Positions 49,520 to 58,800 of a DNA stretch of 59,546 nucleotides are shown piece after piece. A model generated the notes under the pieces. It saw nothing but the letters and a program-made list of their open reading frames with translations. It was not told the DNA's origin and did no database searches. The stretch is taken from the NCBI RefSeq assembly GCF_014197855.1, contig NZ_JACIGJ010000018.1, positions 1 through 59,546 on the forward strand, in the 5' to 3' direction. Origin of the DNA: Roseospira marina (GTDB lineage Bacteria > Pseudomonadota > Alphaproteobacteria > Rhodospirillales > Rhodospirillaceae). The position numbers and the translations under genes were made by a program. Each line of letters starts with the position of its first letter. Within the stretch, counting starts at the first letter, position 1.

Positions 49520-51961
49520 TCAGTTCGGAGCGGTCTGGGCTTGCTGGCGGGCCCGATCGAGGGCGGCCTGGGCCTCCGCCTTGCCGAGGAATGCGGCCGG
49601 CGCGTTGACCGCCTGCTCCAGATGGGGCACGGCATCGGCGGCGTTCCCGAGGTCAAGCAGCGCCAGCCCTAGGTGATAATGCGCCTCGGGCATGTCGTCC
49701 TTGAGGGCGACCGCACGCTCCAAATAGGCCTGGGCCTGTCGGGCATCCCCGAGTTGGAGCAGAACGGCCCCGATGGTGTCGAGGAGATAGGGATTTTCGG
49801 TCCTCTGCAAGGGCTCAAGGCGCTTCCAGGCCTCCTGCACCGCAGTCGTATTGTCCGGTTCGAGGGCGACGAGAAGCGACGCGTAGTTGTTAATCACCAG
49901 AGGGTTGCGCGGCTGAAGGTCCGCGAGCTGGCGGAACACGTCCAGCGCTGCCGCGTTCTGGTCGCTGGCGGTCAGCGCGCCGCCGAGATCAAGCAGCAGG
50001 GCCGGGTTATCGGGCAGCGCGTCCAGCCCCGCCCGCAGGGTCGCAATTTGCGCCGCGCGGTCATTCTGCGCCCCCTGCACCTGGGCGAGGCCCAGATAGG
50101 CCGGCAGGGCGTCGGCTCGCAGCGCAATGGCCTCGCGGAAGGCGGTGGCGGCGGCGTCCCCGTCGCCGGCCTGGGCCAGGGTTTCGCCCTGCAGCGTGGC
50201 CAGGAAGGGGCTGTCGGGCTGGGCCGCCCGCAAGCCGGCAACATACGCCAGGGCGCGGTCGGTCTGCCCGGCGGCCATCAGCGCGGTCACGGCCCCGCTG
50301 GCGGCCGCGGTCGAGTCGGGCACGGCGGTCCGAACCGCCTCGAAATCGTCGAACGCCTCGTCGTAACGGCCCTGCTGAAGGCGCAGACGGGCATGGAGCA
50401 GGCGGGCCTGATCCGCCTGTTCGGGGACCTCGGCCAGCGTCGAAATCGCCGCCTCGGCCTCGGTCCAGGCCTCTTCGCGGGTGGCCAAGGTGGCCTTGGC
50501 GGCCAGCAGCCGGGGCGCGTTGGGTGCAATGGCGAGCGCCCGATCAAGGGTGTCCATCGCGGCGCTCGGATTGCCTTGGCGATCCTGCAGGGCGGCGAGT
50601 TCCTCCAGCGCGGCCACGTCCGCCGGGGCGATCTCCACCAGGCGCGTCAAGGTCTGCAAGGCCAGGGCTTCGTCGCCCTGCGCACGCTCGGTCCGCGCCA
50701 GAAGGCGCAGGGCGTCCACATTTTCCGGATTGCCGCGCAGGACGGTCCGCAGATCCGAGATCGCGGCCTCGAAGTTCCCGTCATTGACATTCATGGCCCC
50801 CTGGACAAAGCGGGCGCCCGTGTTTTCCGCGTCCACGGCAAGCACGTCGTCGATCAGGGCTTGGGCGGCGTCGCGGTTGCCGTCGTTTACTTCCAGGCGC
50901 GCCAACGCGGTGCGTGCCTTCAGGCCGTCCTCATCGGTGCCGTGCTGGTCGATGATGCCCCGGAGGGTCGTGCGGGCCTCGTCCAGTCGGTCGGCCTGGT
51001 GCAGGCGCTCCGCCAGGACGAACCGGTAGTCCGTGGTGTCGGGATGGGCGGCGATGGCGGCCTCCAGCTCCTCAACGGCCGCGTCCACGCCTTCGGTCTG
51101 TTGGCGCAGGTTCGCCAGGGTCAGGCGCGGCTGGCTGCCGCCAACGCCATCCTCAATGGCCTGACGGAGGACCCCCTTGGCCGTCTCGACGTCGCCCAGG
51201 CTCACGAGGTATCGGGCGAAGTCGGACCGTGGCCCGAACGACTCCGGTGTGCTGGCGATCCAGGCGCGGAATCCGTCCTTGGCCTCGTCGGGGCGGCCGG
51301 CCTGCATCAAGAGGCTCAGGTCGAGTTGCCGCAGCGTCTGATTGTCGGGTGACCGCTTCAGCCCATCGTCCACAAGGGTGATCGCGGCGTCGAGGTCGCC
51401 GCGCTTGGTCAGGACGCCGGCCAGGACAGACACCGCCCCGCCCGAGGCGGGATCGGCCTCCAGGGCCCGCCGCGCCAGGGTCTCGGCCTCGTCGAGGTTG
51501 CCCTCCTGCAGCGCCAGTCCGGCCCCCAGCGTTATGACCTCCGGGTCGTCGGGCGCCAACGCCACGAGCTCCTGATACAGCGCCCGGGCGCGGGCCGTCT
51601 GTTCGCCGACGAGCAGGTATTGGGCGATGTGCAGACGGGCCTGCACGTGCGTTTCATCGAGTTGCGAGACGGCTTTGAACTGTTGAAAGGCGGCCTGATA
51701 GTTGCCGTTCTCCTCAGAGATCAAACCAAGGTAGTAGCGGCCTTCGACGTTCTTGGGATCGATTTGCAGGACGTTGCGGAACTCGACACTCGCCCGGACA
51801 TAGTCTCCGGCTTCGAAGAGATCTTTGCCGCGCTCCAGGTACTCCGCCTGCTTGCTTTCCGCGTCGCCGCATGCCGCAAGGGTGACGGCCAGCATGCCGG
51901 CCAGAGCGGTCCGCCGAAGGGCCGTCGAAAGGGGGGCATGCGTGAAAAACCGAGTTTTCAT
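49520..51961 (-). CDS. TPR-repeat lipoprotein (PrsT-like, PEP-CTERM exopolysaccharide type)
   Basis: This 813-residue protein has a lipoprotein signal with lipobox LAAC (Cys31) and is otherwise a continuous array of tetratricopeptide repeats, with recurring patterns such as AAFQQFKAVSQLDETHVQARLHIAQYLL and PRNPLVINNYASLLVALEP. Length, lipobox and repeat content resemble PrsT, the TPR protein of exosortase-linked exopolysaccharide loci. The first repeats (AEYLERGKDLFEAGDYVRASVEFRNVLQIDPKN) are very PrsT-like. It precedes the initiating transferase on the same strand. No exosortase or PEP-CTERM substrate lies in this window. A general polysaccharide-assembly TPR protein is the alternative. Confidence 0.82.
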   Translation of the reverse strand: MKTRFFTHAPLSTALRRTALAGMLAVTLAACGDAESKQAEYLERGKDLFEAGDYVRASVEFRNVLQIDPKNVEGRYYLGLISEENGNYQAAFQQFKAVSQLDETHVQARLHIAQYLLVGEQTARARALYQELVALAPDDPEVITLGAGLALQEGNLDEAETLARRALEADPASGGAVSVLAGVLTKRGDLDAAITLVDDGLKRSPDNQTLRQLDLSLLMQAGRPDEAKDGFRAWIASTPESFGPRSDFARYLVSLGDVETAKGVLRQAIEDGVGGSQPRLTLANLRQQTEGVDAAVEELEAAIAAHPDTTDYRFVLAERLHQADRLDEARTTLRGIIDQHGTDEDGLKARTALARLEVNDGNRDAAQALIDDVLAVDAENTGARFVQGAMNVNDGNFEAAISDLRTVLRGNPENVDALRLLARTERAQGDEALALQTLTRLVEIAPADVAALEELAALQDRQGNPSAAMDTLDRALAIAPNAPRLLAAKATLATREEAWTEAEAAISTLAEVPEQADQARLLHARLRLQQGRYDEAFDDFEAVRTAVPDSTAAASGAVTALMAAGQTDRALAYVAGLRAAQPDSPFLATLQGETLAQAGDGDAAATAFREAIALRADALPAYLGLAQVQGAQNDRAAQIATLRAGLDALPDNPALLLDLGGALTASDQNAAALDVFRQLADLQPRNPLVINNYASLLVALEPDNTTAVQEAWKRLEPLQRTENPYLLDTIGAVLLQLGDARQAQAYLERAVALKDDMPEAHYHLGLALLDLGNAADAVPHLEQAVNAPAAFLGKAEAQAALDRARQQAQTAPN

Positions 51962-52368
51962 GGGGCGTCAGTTCCTGTGTGGGAGTAGCCGGGGCGCGAT
52001 AGCAGAGCCAAGCATGCCGGGTCCGTTCGCGGGTAGGGTCAGAGTACGCGCACTCCACCGGACCGGCGCGGACACACAATACGGAGTAGGACTATGGGGC
52101 TGGTGGGCGCATCCGTCACGACCGGTGCGGCACCAGGGCACGCGACCGGCACCGTACCGCCGTTTTGGGGGCGGTTTCAACGGCGCGTCCACCTGCGACG
52201 GCGTTCGGGCGCGGAGGACGTCCCGAATCCGGCGGCGGTCCCCGCGAGTCCCGGGGCGGTTCCCTCTGCCCCCGATGACCCGGACCATGCTATCGGTGCC
52301 CCATGCGGCCTTCGTCTGCCGTCCTGCTCGCCCCTCACCGGTTGCCCGTCTCGTTGCCAGGATTCGCC

Positions 52369-53220
52369 ATGTCTCCGTCGTCTCGCTCTGATCGCCGCGC
52401 CCACCCGACGTCCCCGCGCCCGAACCCGCGGAAAGGCGCCCGCCCGCCGCGCGCCGGGCGTGGGCCCGGGCATGGCGATGGCGTCATGCGCCTCTACGGC
52501 CGCCATCCCGTGGTTGCGGCGCTGCAAAATCCGGACCGCCCCGTGCGCCGCCTGTGGGCGACGGCGGACACCGCTCCCGGTGTCACGGCGCTGGCCGAGG
52601 CGCGCGGCCTGGGCATCGAGCCGGCCGACCGGGGCGCCCTGGAGGGCTTGCTGCCGCCCGGGGCGGTGCACCAAGGCCTCGCGCTGGAGGTCGGGCCGCT
52701 CCCCGACGCGGATATCGGCGACCTGGCGCTCGCGGCCCCAGGAGAGTCCGCGGTGGTGGTGGTTCTGGATCAGGTGTCCGACCCGCACAATGTGGGCGCC
52801 ATTCTGCGCTCGGCCGCAGCGTTCGGGGCACGGGCGGTGATCACCCAGGACCGGCATGCTCCGGCCGAGACGGGCGCGCTGGCCAAGGCGGCGTCGGGCG
52901 CGCTGGAGCGGGTCCCGTTGATGCGTGTGCCCAATTTGGCCCGGGCCCTCGACGATCTGCGCGACCGGGGCTTCTGGAGCGTGGGGCTCGATGCCGACGC
53001 CCCCGCGACCCTGGCCGGCGCCGGCCTGACGGGAGCGCTGGCCCTTGTGTTGGGGGCGGAGGGGAGCGGGCTGCGGCGGTTGACCCGGGATCGCTGCGAC
53101 CATCTGGCGCGGCTGCCCATGGTGGCCGGGGCGGTCGAGAGCCTGAACGTGTCCAACGCCTGTGCGGTCGCCCTCTACGAGTTGCGGCGGGGCGTGTTGG
53201 AGTCCTCGGGGGCCCGGTGA
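52369..53220 (+). CDS. rlmB: TrmH/RlmB-type 23S rRNA (guanosine-2'-O)-methyltransferase
   Basis: This 283-residue SPOUT enzyme methylates a ribose 2'-OH, most likely G2251 of 23S rRNA. An N-terminal basic leader of about 40 residues precedes the substrate-binding domain beginning RLYGRHPVVAALQNPDRPVRRL. The knotted catalytic domain has VVLDQVSDPHNVGAILRSAAAFGARAVI (motif 1), LALVLGAEGSGLRRLTRDRCDHLARLPM (motif 2) and ESLNVSNACAVALYELRR (motif 3). ATG at 52369 follows AGGA; the upstream ATG at 52303 is less likely. The gap 51962-52368 shows no gene I trust. Confidence 0.92.
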   Translation: MSPSSRSDRRAHPTSPRPNPRKGARPPRAGRGPGHGDGVMRLYGRHPVVAALQNPDRPVRRLWATADTAPGVTALAEARGLGIEPADRGALEGLLPPGAVHQGLALEVGPLPDADIGDLALAAPGESAVVVVLDQVSDPHNVGAILRSAAAFGARAVITQDRHAPAETGALAKAASGALERVPLMRVPNLARALDDLRDRGFWSVGLDADAPATLAGAGLTGALALVLGAEGSGLRRLTRDRCDHLARLPMVAGAVESLNVSNACAVALYELRRGVLESSGAR

Positions 53221-53307
53221 CGCCGACGGACATCGGCCCTTCGGATCCCTGACAGCACAGGAAAGAGCGGGGACACAAAACAGACCGGTGGGGCCGGCCA
53301 CACAAAG

Positions 53308-53343
53308 CCTTTCACGGGGCCTTTCACGGGGCCTTTCACGGCG
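53308..53343 (+). repeat. Three 12-bp tandem repeats
   Basis: CCTTTCACGGGG twice (53308-53319, 53320-53331) and CCTTTCACGGCG (53332-53343), in the 283-bp gap between rlmB and the chemoreceptor gene. Nothing else is supported in that gap apart from an AT-rich stretch at 53385-53415 that may hold the chemoreceptor promoter. Confidence 0.9.
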
Positions 53344-53503
53344 TGGCGCGGGGCGCGCACCCGTTTTACGAGCTTTGCCCAAGCAATAGAAAATTAAGGA
53401 GCGCTGTGAAATTCTCTCCAACTCGTTGCCAAACCGCGATGACTAGCGATGGCGGGTGTCCGGGGGCGTGCCGTGCCCCCGTTTGCACGGTGGAGCAGGG
53501 AAC

Positions 53504-55183
53504 ATGGGCTCTCTTTCAATCAAGCAAAAACTCATTGGCGCGTTTGCGGTCGTCAGCCTCGTGATCGTGTGTTTTGGTGGCTTTTCGCTGTTTCAGATGT
53601 CTGAAATCAACCATAAGTCGACCGTCATCACGGATAACTGGCTGCCGAGTGTGCGGGTGATTGGCCGGCTCAACACGCAGACCAGCGACTATCGCATCGC
53701 CGAGGGGATGCATGTCATGTCGTTGGATTCCGCGGCAATGGCGGCGGCGGACGTGGAACTGGACAGGTTGGACGCGGCCATTGAATCCACAGTCCAGCGG
53801 TACGAGTCGCTGATCTCGTCGGACCACGAGCGTGAATTGTTTAACACGTTCAAAAGCTTGTGGAGCCAGAATCAGAGCGTTCACGTCCGCCTGATTACCT
53901 TGTCACGGGAGAACCGGAACGACGAGGCGGCCGCTCTGTTCAAGGGGGAGTCGCGGCGTGCGTTCGACGACGCCAGCGCCCAACTCGTGACCCTGATTCA
54001 GTTGAACCAGGACGGCGCTGAGGAGGCCAGCACCAGCGGCGACGCGGCGTTCGAATTTGCCTTCGCGTTCCTGGTTGGCCTGGGGGCCGTCGGCGTGGCG
54101 CTCGCCATGGGCACCGGCTGGCTCATCGTGCGCAGTGTGTCTCAGCCGATCCTCGACCTGTCCGCGGTGATGGGGCGGTTGGCCGACGGCGACAAGGCGG
54201 TCACGATCCCCGGTGCCGACCGGGGCGACGAGCTTGGGGCCATGGCCAAGACCGTCCTGGTGTTCAAGGACAACATGATCAAGGCGGATTCTCTTGCCGC
54301 CGAACAGGAGGCGAGCCGAAAAGCGCAGTTGGACCAAGCCAAGAGGCTGAACGACGTGTCCGATAGGTTCGCGAAGTCCATCGAGGGGATCGTGCACACG
54401 GTGTCGTCCGCGGCCACGGAGTTGCAAGCGTCCGCCGAGTTTTTGTCGAGCACGGCCGAAAAAGGCAATGGGTTGTCGTCCTCGGCGGCCGCCGCGGTGG
54501 AGGAGGCGTCGGTCAGCGTGCAGGCGGTCTCCAGCGCGGCCGAGGAATTGAGCGCGTCGGTTGCCGAGATCGGCCGCCAAGTGTCCCAATCCACCTTGAT
54601 TGCCGGCAAGGCGGTGGAAGACGCGCGCCGCACCAACGGGGTCATCGAGGATCTGGCCAGCGCCGCCCAGAAGATCGGCCAGGTGGTTGACCTGATCAGT
54701 GATATCGCCGATCAGACAAATCTGCTGGCCCTGAACGCGACCATCGAAGCCGCGCGCGCCGGCGAGGCCGGACGCGGCTTCGCCGTGGTGGCGCAGGAGG
54801 TCAAGACCCTCGCCGGCGAAACCGCCAAGGCCACGGGCGACATCAGCCAGCAGATCACCGCCATTCAGGGTCAGGTGTCCCAGTCCGTGGACGCCATCCG
54901 GGCGATCAGCGGCACGATCGAGGAGATCAACACGATTTCAACGGCCATCGCCTCGGCCATCGAGCAACAGCGCGCCGCGACGGACGAAATTGCGCGCAAC
55001 GCACAGCAGGCCTCCGACGGCACGCGGGATGTGTCCCGCAACGTCCAGGGCGCATCACACGCTGCGGGGGAGACGGGCGAATCCGCCAGCCAGGTGCTGG
55101 GAGCCTCGAACGAACTCGGTCAGCAGGCGGATTCCCTGCGCCAGCACGTCGCGGAGTTCATCCAGCAGATCCGGGCGGGCTGA
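53504..55183 (+). CDS. Methyl-accepting chemotaxis protein (4HB-HAMP-signalling)
   Basis: This 559-residue receptor has a first helix at about 8-30, a periplasmic four-helix-bundle domain of about 150 residues ([22 protein letters not shown]... as in 4HB_MCP), a second helix near 182-206, HAMP ([27 protein letters not shown]) and a coiled-coil signalling domain with the hairpin tip [35 protein letters not shown]. It signals to CheA/CheW. There is no C-terminal NWETF-type pentapeptide. GGAGCAGGG precedes the ATG. No che genes are adjacent, so it is an orphan receptor. Confidence 0.96.
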   Translation: MGSLSIKQKLIGAFAVVSLVIVCFGGFSLFQMSEINHKSTVITDNWLPSVRVIGRLNTQTSDYRIAEGMHVMSLDSAAMAAADVELDRLDAAIESTVQRYESLISSDHERELFNTFKSLWSQNQSVHVRLITLSRENRNDEAAALFKGESRRAFDDASAQLVTLIQLNQDGAEEASTSGDAAFEFAFAFLVGLGAVGVALAMGTGWLIVRSVSQPILDLSAVMGRLADGDKAVTIPGADRGDELGAMAKTVLVFKDNMIKADSLAAEQEASRKAQLDQAKRLNDVSDRFAKSIEGIVHTVSSAATELQASAEFLSSTAEKGNGLSSSAAAAVEEASVSVQAVSSAAEELSASVAEIGRQVSQSTLIAGKAVEDARRTNGVIEDLASAAQKIGQVVDLISDIADQTNLLALNATIEAARAGEAGRGFAVVAQEVKTLAGETAKATGDISQQITAIQGQVSQSVDAIRAISGTIEEINTISTAIASAIEQQRAATDEIARNAQQASDGTRDVSRNVQGASHAAGETGESASQVLGASNELGQQADSLRQHVAEFIQQIRAG

Positions 55184-55205
55184 CGGCCCCGCTCCTGTTT
55201 TGGGC

Positions 55206-56000
55206 TCACCGAACCGGGCGGGGCGGTTGCGCCATCGGCGGCGGCTCCGTCCGACGCTGCGCCGCGACCGCGCCCGGCCGCAGACCCGGCAGGGCGACCA
55301 CCGACTCCCGGGAGCGCGCCGGCCGCAGCTCGCGCGACAGGGGCAGGGCGTGGATCTGCTTGCCCGCCTCCGTCACCAGCACGCCCGCGACGCCGGGACA
55401 CCAGCGGGACCCGATCCGCTCGATGACGGGCGCCAGCGACTGCACCATCGCGGACTGGAACGGTGGGGTCAGAAGCGTCGCGCCCCGCGCCTCGGGTGCG
55501 AACAGGTTGGCGCGCAGGACGGCCTCCAACTGCCCGCTGGAATACGGCCGGCCGCAAGCGAACGGGCTGCGCTCCAGCCGCGACCACAGGCCGCGCCGGT
55601 TCGGCACCACGATCAGCAGCCGCCCGGCGTCCGTCAGCACGCGCCACAGTTCGCGGAAGGCCGCCGTGGTCTGCTCCAGGCCCTCCAGCCCGTGCACCAG
55701 AAGGATGCGGTCGATCGAGCAGTCGGGGAAGGGCAGTTCGGTCTCGTCGGCCAGCACGGCCCGGTTGGTGCCCTGGGCTGGCCAGCGCATGATGCCTTGG
55801 GAGGGCGGCATGACGGCCAGCGTCCGCTCGGCCTCCTCCGCGAACACATCCAGATACGGCCCGGCGAAACCCAGCCCGAGAATGCGCTCCCCGCGCACGT
55901 TCGGCCACAGCGCACGCACATGGCGGCTAATCTGACGTCGCGCCAGCTCGCCCAGCGGCGAGGCATAAAAATCGCGAAGGTCAATGACGTCGGCGCGCAT
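55206..56000 (-). CDS. Class I SAM-dependent methyltransferase
   Basis: This 264-residue protein has a variant SAM motif I (RILGLGFAGPYLDVF) and a LPFPDCSIDRILLVHGLEGLEQ motif like other methyltransferase_11 proteins. It is divergent from gloB (103 bp apart), a neighbour arrangement I recognise in alphaproteobacteria; substrate unknown. ATG at 56000 starts MRADVIDLRDFYASPLGELARR, the usual N-terminus. The longer upstream frame is antisense to gloB. The C-terminus ends 23 bases from the convergent chemoreceptor gene. Confidence 0.88.
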   Translation of the reverse strand: MRADVIDLRDFYASPLGELARRQISRHVRALWPNVRGERILGLGFAGPYLDVFAEEAERTLAVMPPSQGIMRWPAQGTNRAVLADETELPFPDCSIDRILLVHGLEGLEQTTAAFRELWRVLTDAGRLLIVVPNRRGLWSRLERSPFACGRPYSSGQLEAVLRANLFAPEARGATLLTPPFQSAMVQSLAPVIERIGSRWCPGVAGVLVTEAGKQIHALPLSRELRPARSRESVVALPGLRPGAVAAQRRTEPPPMAQPPRPVR

Positions 56001-56102
56001 GCAGACGCTCCTTCCCTGGCGAAGCGGGCCCTGGCGAGGTCGGTCCCTGGACTCTATATGGGGAACGATCGCCCGCCAACCGTCGAACGGAGGGAGAGTT
56101 CC

Positions 56103-56873
56103 ATGGCCGGCCTCATCATAGAGCAAGTGCCCGTCCTCAACGACAACTACGTCTATCTGGTGCACGACCCGGAGACGGACGAGACGGCCGCCGTCGATCC
56201 CTCGGTGGCGGCGCCGGTGCTGGAGGCGGCGGAGCGTCTGGGCTGGCGGATCACGTACATCCTGAACACCCATCACCATCATGATCACACCGGCGGTAAC
56301 CGCGACATCAAGCGCGCCACCGGCTGCACCATCGTCGGCAACGACCGCGACGCCGATCGTATTCCCGGCATCGATGTCCGGGTGGTGGAGGGCGACACCG
56401 TGGCGGTGGGTCGGCAGGTGGCTCAAGTGTTCGAAGTGCCGGGCCACACGGTGGGCCATATCGCCTATTGGTTCGCAGACTCGGCGGCGCTGTTCTGCGG
56501 CGATACCCTGTTTTCCATCGGTTGCGGGCGGCTGTTCGAGGGCAGCCCCGCGCAAATGTGGGACTCTCTGTCCAAGCTGCGCGCGCTGCCGCCGGAAACG
56601 CGGGTCTTTTGCGCCCACGAGTACACGGCGGCGAACGTGCGTTTCGCGCTGTCGGTCGATCCGGACAACGCGGCCCTGACCGCGCGCGCCGACGCGGTGG
56701 ACCGCCTGCGCGCGGATGGGCAGCCTACCGTCCCGTCGACGCTGCGGGAGGAAGCCGCCGCCAACCCGTTCCTGCGCGCCGATGATCCGGCTCTGGCGGC
56801 GCGGCTCGGATTGGCGGGCGCCGATCCGGTGGCGGTGCTGGCCGAGGTGCGCGGCCGCAAGGACCGGTTCTGA
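56103..56873 (+). CDS. gloB: Hydroxyacylglutathione hydrolase (glyoxalase II)
   Basis: This 256-residue metallo-beta-lactamase-fold enzyme hydrolyses S-D-lactoylglutathione to D-lactate and glutathione, the second step of methylglyoxal detoxification. Metal ligands are in NTHHHHDHTGGNRD (about 55-66), VPGHTVGHIAYW, FCGDTLFSIGCGR and FCAHEYTAANVRF. A strong GGAGGGAGAG precedes the ATG. D-lactate from this reaction is metabolically close to the lut operon in this window, though LutABC is described as L-lactate specific. Confidence 0.96.
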   Translation: MAGLIIEQVPVLNDNYVYLVHDPETDETAAVDPSVAAPVLEAAERLGWRITYILNTHHHHDHTGGNRDIKRATGCTIVGNDRDADRIPGIDVRVVEGDTVAVGRQVAQVFEVPGHTVGHIAYWFADSAALFCGDTLFSIGCGRLFEGSPAQMWDSLSKLRALPPETRVFCAHEYTAANVRFALSVDPDNAALTARADAVDRLRADGQPTVPSTLREEAAANPFLRADDPALAARLGLAGADPVAVLAEVRGRKDRF

Positions 56874-56900
56874 GCCCTCACCCTGCCATCCCCGGTGGAT

Positions 56901-56933
56901 GCCAAGGGGAGGCTAAGGGGAGGCCAAGGTGAG
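56901..56933 (+). repeat. Three 11-bp tandem repeats
   Basis: GCCAAGGGGAG, GCTAAGGGGAG and GCCAAGGTGAG, head to tail in the gap between gloB and proA. Confidence 0.88.
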
Positions 56934-56996
56934 TGACAGGGCGCGCACCCTGTGGGATACCGACACCCTGATGAAGACGTATGGTGCGGAGACAGG

Positions 56997-58334
56997 ATGA
57001 TGGACGCTCTGGACGCAACGCCCAAAGAGGTGGGGCCCAAAGAGGTGGGGCCCAAAGAGGCGGGGCCCGACGCTGTGGCCGACGTTGATGCCCTGATGAC
57101 CGACATCGGCCGGCGGGCGCGGGCCGCCGCCCGCGCGCTCGCCACCGCGCCGAGCGCCGCCAAGGACACGGTTCTGACCGCCGCCGCCGAGGCCCTGCGC
57201 GCCGAGATCGACACCATCCTGGCCGCCAACGCCCTGGACATCGCCGCGGGGGAAGCGAAGGGGCTGCCCGCCGCCATGCTCGACCGGCTGCGTCTGACCG
57301 ACGCGCGCATCGAGGCGATGGCCAAGGGCCTGCAGGAGGTCGCGGCGCTGCCCGATCCGGTCGGGACCGAACTGGCGGCCTGGGACCGGCCCAACGGCCT
57401 GCGCATCGCCCGCGTGCGCGTGCCGATCGGGGTGATTGGCGTGATCTATGAAAGCCGTCCCAACGTCACCGCCGACGCCGCCGCGTTGTGCCTGAAGGCT
57501 GGCAACGCGGTTATCCTGCGCGGCGGGTCGGAGAGCTTCCATTCCTCTCGCGCCATCCTGGCCGCGATCCAGGACGGCCTCGACACCGCCGGCCTGCCCG
57601 CCGACGCCTGCCAGATGATCCCGACCGCCGACCGCGCTGCCGTGGGCGCCCTGCTGCGGGCATCGGAGTACGTCGACGTGATCGTGCCGCGCGGCGGCAA
57701 GGGGCTGATCGAGCGGGTGACGGCCGAAAGCCGGATCCCCCTGTTCCAGCACCTTGCCGGCCTCTGCCACACCTATATCCATGCCGGCGCGGACCTGGAC
57801 ATGGCGCGGACGGTCGCGGTCAACGCCAAGATGCGTCGCACCGGGATTTGCGGCGCGACCGAGACCATCCTGGTCGACCGCGCCATCGCCGCCGACATTG
57901 TGCCCGCGCTGGTGCGGGATCTGAACGAGGCCGGCTGTACCGTCCGCGGCTGCGACGGGGTGCGCACGCTGGCGCCCTCCGCCGAGCCGGTGGTCGACGC
58001 CGATTGGGACACCGAATATCTCGACGCCATCGTGTCCATGAAGGTGGTGGAGGGGCTCGACGACGCGATGGCGCACATCGCCGCGCACGGCTCCGACCAC
58101 ACCGACGCCATCCTGACGGAGAACGCGGAGGCCGCCGCGCGCTTCCTCAACGAGGTCGACAGCGCCATCGTGATGGTCAACGCCTCCACCCAGTTCGCCG
58201 ACGGCGGCGAGTTCGGCATGGGGGCGGAGATCGGCATTGCCACCGGCAAGCTGCACGCGCGCGGCCCGGTGGGGGTCGAGCAGCTCACAACTTTCAAATA
58301 CCAGGTGCGCGGCACCGGCCAGACACGGCCGTAG
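56997..58334 (+). CDS. proA: Glutamate-5-semialdehyde dehydrogenase (gamma-glutamyl phosphate reductase)
   Basis: This 445-residue enzyme reduces gamma-glutamyl phosphate to glutamate semialdehyde in proline synthesis with NADPH. The aldehyde-dehydrogenase-like core shows [53 protein letters not shown], and the catalytic Cys in [11 protein letters not shown], with [30 protein letters not shown] at the end. Residues 9-23 are a tandem repeat (PKEVG twice, then PKEAG), an insertion before the normal ProA start. AGACAGG precedes ATG at 56997; ATG at 57000 is equally possible. proB is not adjacent. Confidence 0.95.
   Translation: MMDALDATPKEVGPKEVGPKEAGPDAVADVDALMTDIGRRARAAARALATAPSAAKDTVLTAAAEALRAEIDTILAANALDIAAGEAKGLPAAMLDRLRLTDARIEAMAKGLQEVAALPDPVGTELAAWDRPNGLRIARVRVPIGVIGVIYESRPNVTADAAALCLKAGNAVILRGGSESFHSSRAILAAIQDGLDTAGLPADACQMIPTADRAAVGALLRASEYVDVIVPRGGKGLIERVTAESRIPLFQHLAGLCHTYIHAGADLDMARTVAVNAKMRRTGICGATETILVDRAIAADIVPALVRDLNEAGCTVRGCDGVRTLAPSAEPVVDADWDTEYLDAIVSMKVVEGLDDAMAHIAAHGSDHTDAILTENAEAAARFLNEVDSAIVMVNASTQFADGGEFGMGAEIGIATGKLHARGPVGVEQLTTFKYQVRGTGQTRP
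57021..57065 (+). repeat. Three 15-bp tandem repeats in the proA 5' end
   Basis: CCCAAAGAGGTGGGG twice (57021-57035, 57036-57050) and CCCAAAGAGGCGGGG (57051-57065). They encode [10 protein letters not shown] and PKEAG in frame. Confidence 0.95.
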
Positions 58335-58374
58335 GCGCCAGACGCCGCGATCTGCAAACGGGCAGAAAATCCCG

Positions 58375-58403
58375 TTGACACAGCACGGCAAATCACCATT
58401 ATG
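58375..58403 (+). promoter_or_regulatory. Sigma-70 promoter of the tRNA-Tyr/tRNA-Gly unit
   Basis: TTGACA (58375-58380) and ATTATG (58398-58403) with a 17-base spacer, 32 bases before the tRNA-Tyr 5' end. It has a perfect -35 element. Confidence 0.75.
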
Positions 58404-58435
58404 CGGGGTCTCCGCCGGGGCGGGAAGCGCCGAAC

Positions 58436-58521
58436 GGAGGGGTGGTCGAGTGGTTAAAGGCACCGGACTGTAAATCCGGCGGGGTAACCCTACGTTGGTT
58501 CGAATCCAACCCCCTCCACCA
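58436..58521 (+). tRNA. tRNA-Tyr (anticodon GTA)
   Basis: Acceptor stem GGAGGGG (58436-58442) pairs with CCCCTCC (58511-58517), followed by A and an encoded CCA. The anticodon stem CCGGA/TCCGG encloses GTA at 58470-58472, and the T loop reads GGTTCGAATCC. A long variable arm, as expected for bacterial tRNA-Tyr, makes it 86 bases. Confidence 0.97.
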
Positions 58522-58557
58522 AATCCCTTCCCGCCCCATCGGCGGGAAGCCCGGGGT

Positions 58558-58631
58558 GCGGGTGTAGCTCAATGGTAGAGCCCCAGCCTTCCAAGCTGGT
58601 TGTGTGGGTTCGATTCCCATCACCCGCTCCA
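58558..58631 (+). tRNA. tRNA-Gly (anticodon TCC)
   Basis: Acceptor stem GCGGGTG (58558-58564) pairs with CACCCGC (58621-58627), then T and encoded CCA. The anticodon stem CCAGC/GCTGG encloses TCC at 58590-58592, and the T loop is GGTTCGATTCC. It reads GGA/GGG codons and is 36 bases after tRNA-Tyr. Confidence 0.97.
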
Positions 58632-58698
58632 ACCCCGTCCGGTTTTCGGCGCGCCGCCGGGGGCCGAGGCGGAGACGGAACCCTTTCGGGGCCGCCCC

Positions 58699-58731
58699 AA
58701 GGCCGATGAGCCCCGCTCGTCGGCCTTTTTT
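58699..58731 (+). terminator. Intrinsic terminator between tRNA-Gly and tuf
   Basis: A 12-bp stem (AAGGCCGATGAG, 58699-58710, with CTCGTCGGCCTT, 58716-58727, one G-U pair) is followed by a six-base T run. TTGACA at 58730-58735 overlaps the T run and may be the tuf -35, but I see no clear -10. Confidence 0.85.
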
Positions 58732-58800
58732 GACATGTTCGCTGACGGGCCGTGCCGATATCACCGCCGCGCGCCGATTCGAGGAAGGACGGGACTGACC

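Noticed and set aside
52094-52840. Plus-strand frame with a good GGAGTAGG before ATG
   Set aside because: It runs out of frame through rlmB with compositionally biased sequence; the upstream purine run is likely chance.
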